NCBI GenBank assembly: GCA_903859715.1
Contig: CAIONS010000069.1
Span: 19,017 to 83,016, forward strand
Source: an uncultured Opitutia bacterium
GTDB lineage: Bacteria > Verrucomicrobiota > Verrucomicrobiia > Opitutales > Opitutaceae
Reading direction: 5' to 3'
Length of the DNA: 64,000 bases
The notes under the pieces are model-generated. The model was not told where the DNA came from. It was given only the letters and a program-made list of their open reading frames with translations, and did not search any database. Position numbers and translations under genes: made by a program. This document shows positions 63,769 to 64,000 of the stretch, piece by piece; the stretch's first letter is position 1, and each line of letters starts with the position of its first letter.

Positions 63769-64000
63769 AACTGGGACTGAGTTTTTGGGTTGATTGACCA
63801 TCTGGCACGACCACTTGGCCGGCTCAGCTGGGTCAGGGATATGAGTAACTACGCGCCAAGTTGAGTGGATCCCTCTTTTCGGTCCATCCCTAGAGTCGGT
63901 CTGGGCGATTGGTTGATGTTGATACGACTGACGCTGGTTGTCCATCCCTGGCGGAGGGAAGGCCCGGCTCGGCGGGCCTGACCGGCGCCAGGGATGGAAG
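63769..64000. promoter_or_regulatory. Upstream region of the RiPP operon with large inverted repeat
   Basis: This 232-base region should contain the promoter of the precursor operon; no -35/-10 pair is clear. Arms CATCCCTGGCG (63943-63953) and CGCCAGGGATG (63986-63996) bound a shorter inner hairpin (AGGCCCG ... CGGGCCT), giving a branched structure at the window edge. A second 'ccatccct' lies near 63883. It could be the terminator of an upstream gene or a regulatory RNA element. Confidence 0.45.

Noticed and set aside
63502..63945. Longer 147-codon form of the Cys-repeat protein
   Set aside because: The extra 59 residues lack an export signal; the internal ATG at 63768 gives a clean signal peptide.

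Overview
The window is GC-rich, bacterial and gene-dense (about 44 protein-coding genes, no rRNA, tRNA or CRISPR array found). Gene content points to a Gram-negative soil or aquatic polysaccharide degrader of the Verrucomicrobia, probably Opitutaceae. The supporting features are a TonB-dependent receptor with an N-terminal coiled coil, ADOP-type orphan permeases, Tat-exported enzymes, YXWGXW lipoproteins and dispersed palindromes of the 'cacgaagg' and 'cgcaaag' types. This taxonomic placement is an inference from content, not from a marker gene.

Layout. 0-7.6 kb (+ strand): the 3' end of a ferritin-like protein gene, a kelch/SSS symporter fusion, a Gfo/Idh/MocA oxidoreductase, an MsbA-type ABC exporter, a small secreted protein and a mutarotase-like protein. 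7.7-12.8 kb (- strand): two tandemly duplicated ADOP/MacB-type permeases. 13.0-33.4 kb (- strand): a large glycan-utilisation operon, read from 33431 down to 13006, holding GH78-, GH51-, GH127- and GH43-type enzymes, a DUF6807 protein, a Tat-exported class V aminotransferase-fold protein, an M28 peptidase, a cyanophycinase-like peptidase and three copies of an unrecognised secreted gene pair. One member of each pair (family A) is about 620-645 aa and carries an RGDTENHW motif; the other (family B) is an Asp-box beta-propeller of about 340 aa. 33.5-38.8 kb (+ strand): a TIM-barrel isomerase-like protein, a LacI-family regulator and a large TonB-dependent receptor followed by a strong terminator. 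Together 13-39 kb is a polysaccharide utilisation locus for an arabinofuranose- and rhamnose-containing substrate.

38.9-41.3 kb: a LolCDE/MacB-like permease-ATPase pair and a DUF2062 protein. 41.4-50.8 kb: propionate and short-chain acyl-CoA metabolism (prpB, prpC, prpD) and a two-gene, split form of the IcmF mutase, with asnS and two YXWGXW lipoproteins between them; both lipoprotein genes end in the same hairpin. 50.9-54.1 kb: a signal-peptidase-like lipoprotein and a NarL-type two-component pair whose kinase has two receiver domains, one degenerate. 54.1-61.1 kb: a protein with a threefold-repeated module, an alpha/beta hydrolase, an RsuA-type pseudouridine synthase, a YhbY RNA-binding protein, a frameshifted GYF-domain membrane protein and a YyaL/DUF255 protein.

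61.2-63.8 kb (- strand): a bufferin/Hvf-type RiPP operon. It runs from a small exported Cys-repeat precursor through a hairpin attenuator, a DUF692 (MNIO) enzyme and a DUF2063 partner to DoxX. The precursor has six cysteines with regular spacing (two CKGxNDCKGKGGC units) and is the likely substrate of the MNIO enzyme. The RiPP operon and the triplicated A/B secreted pairs are the most promising systems in the window.
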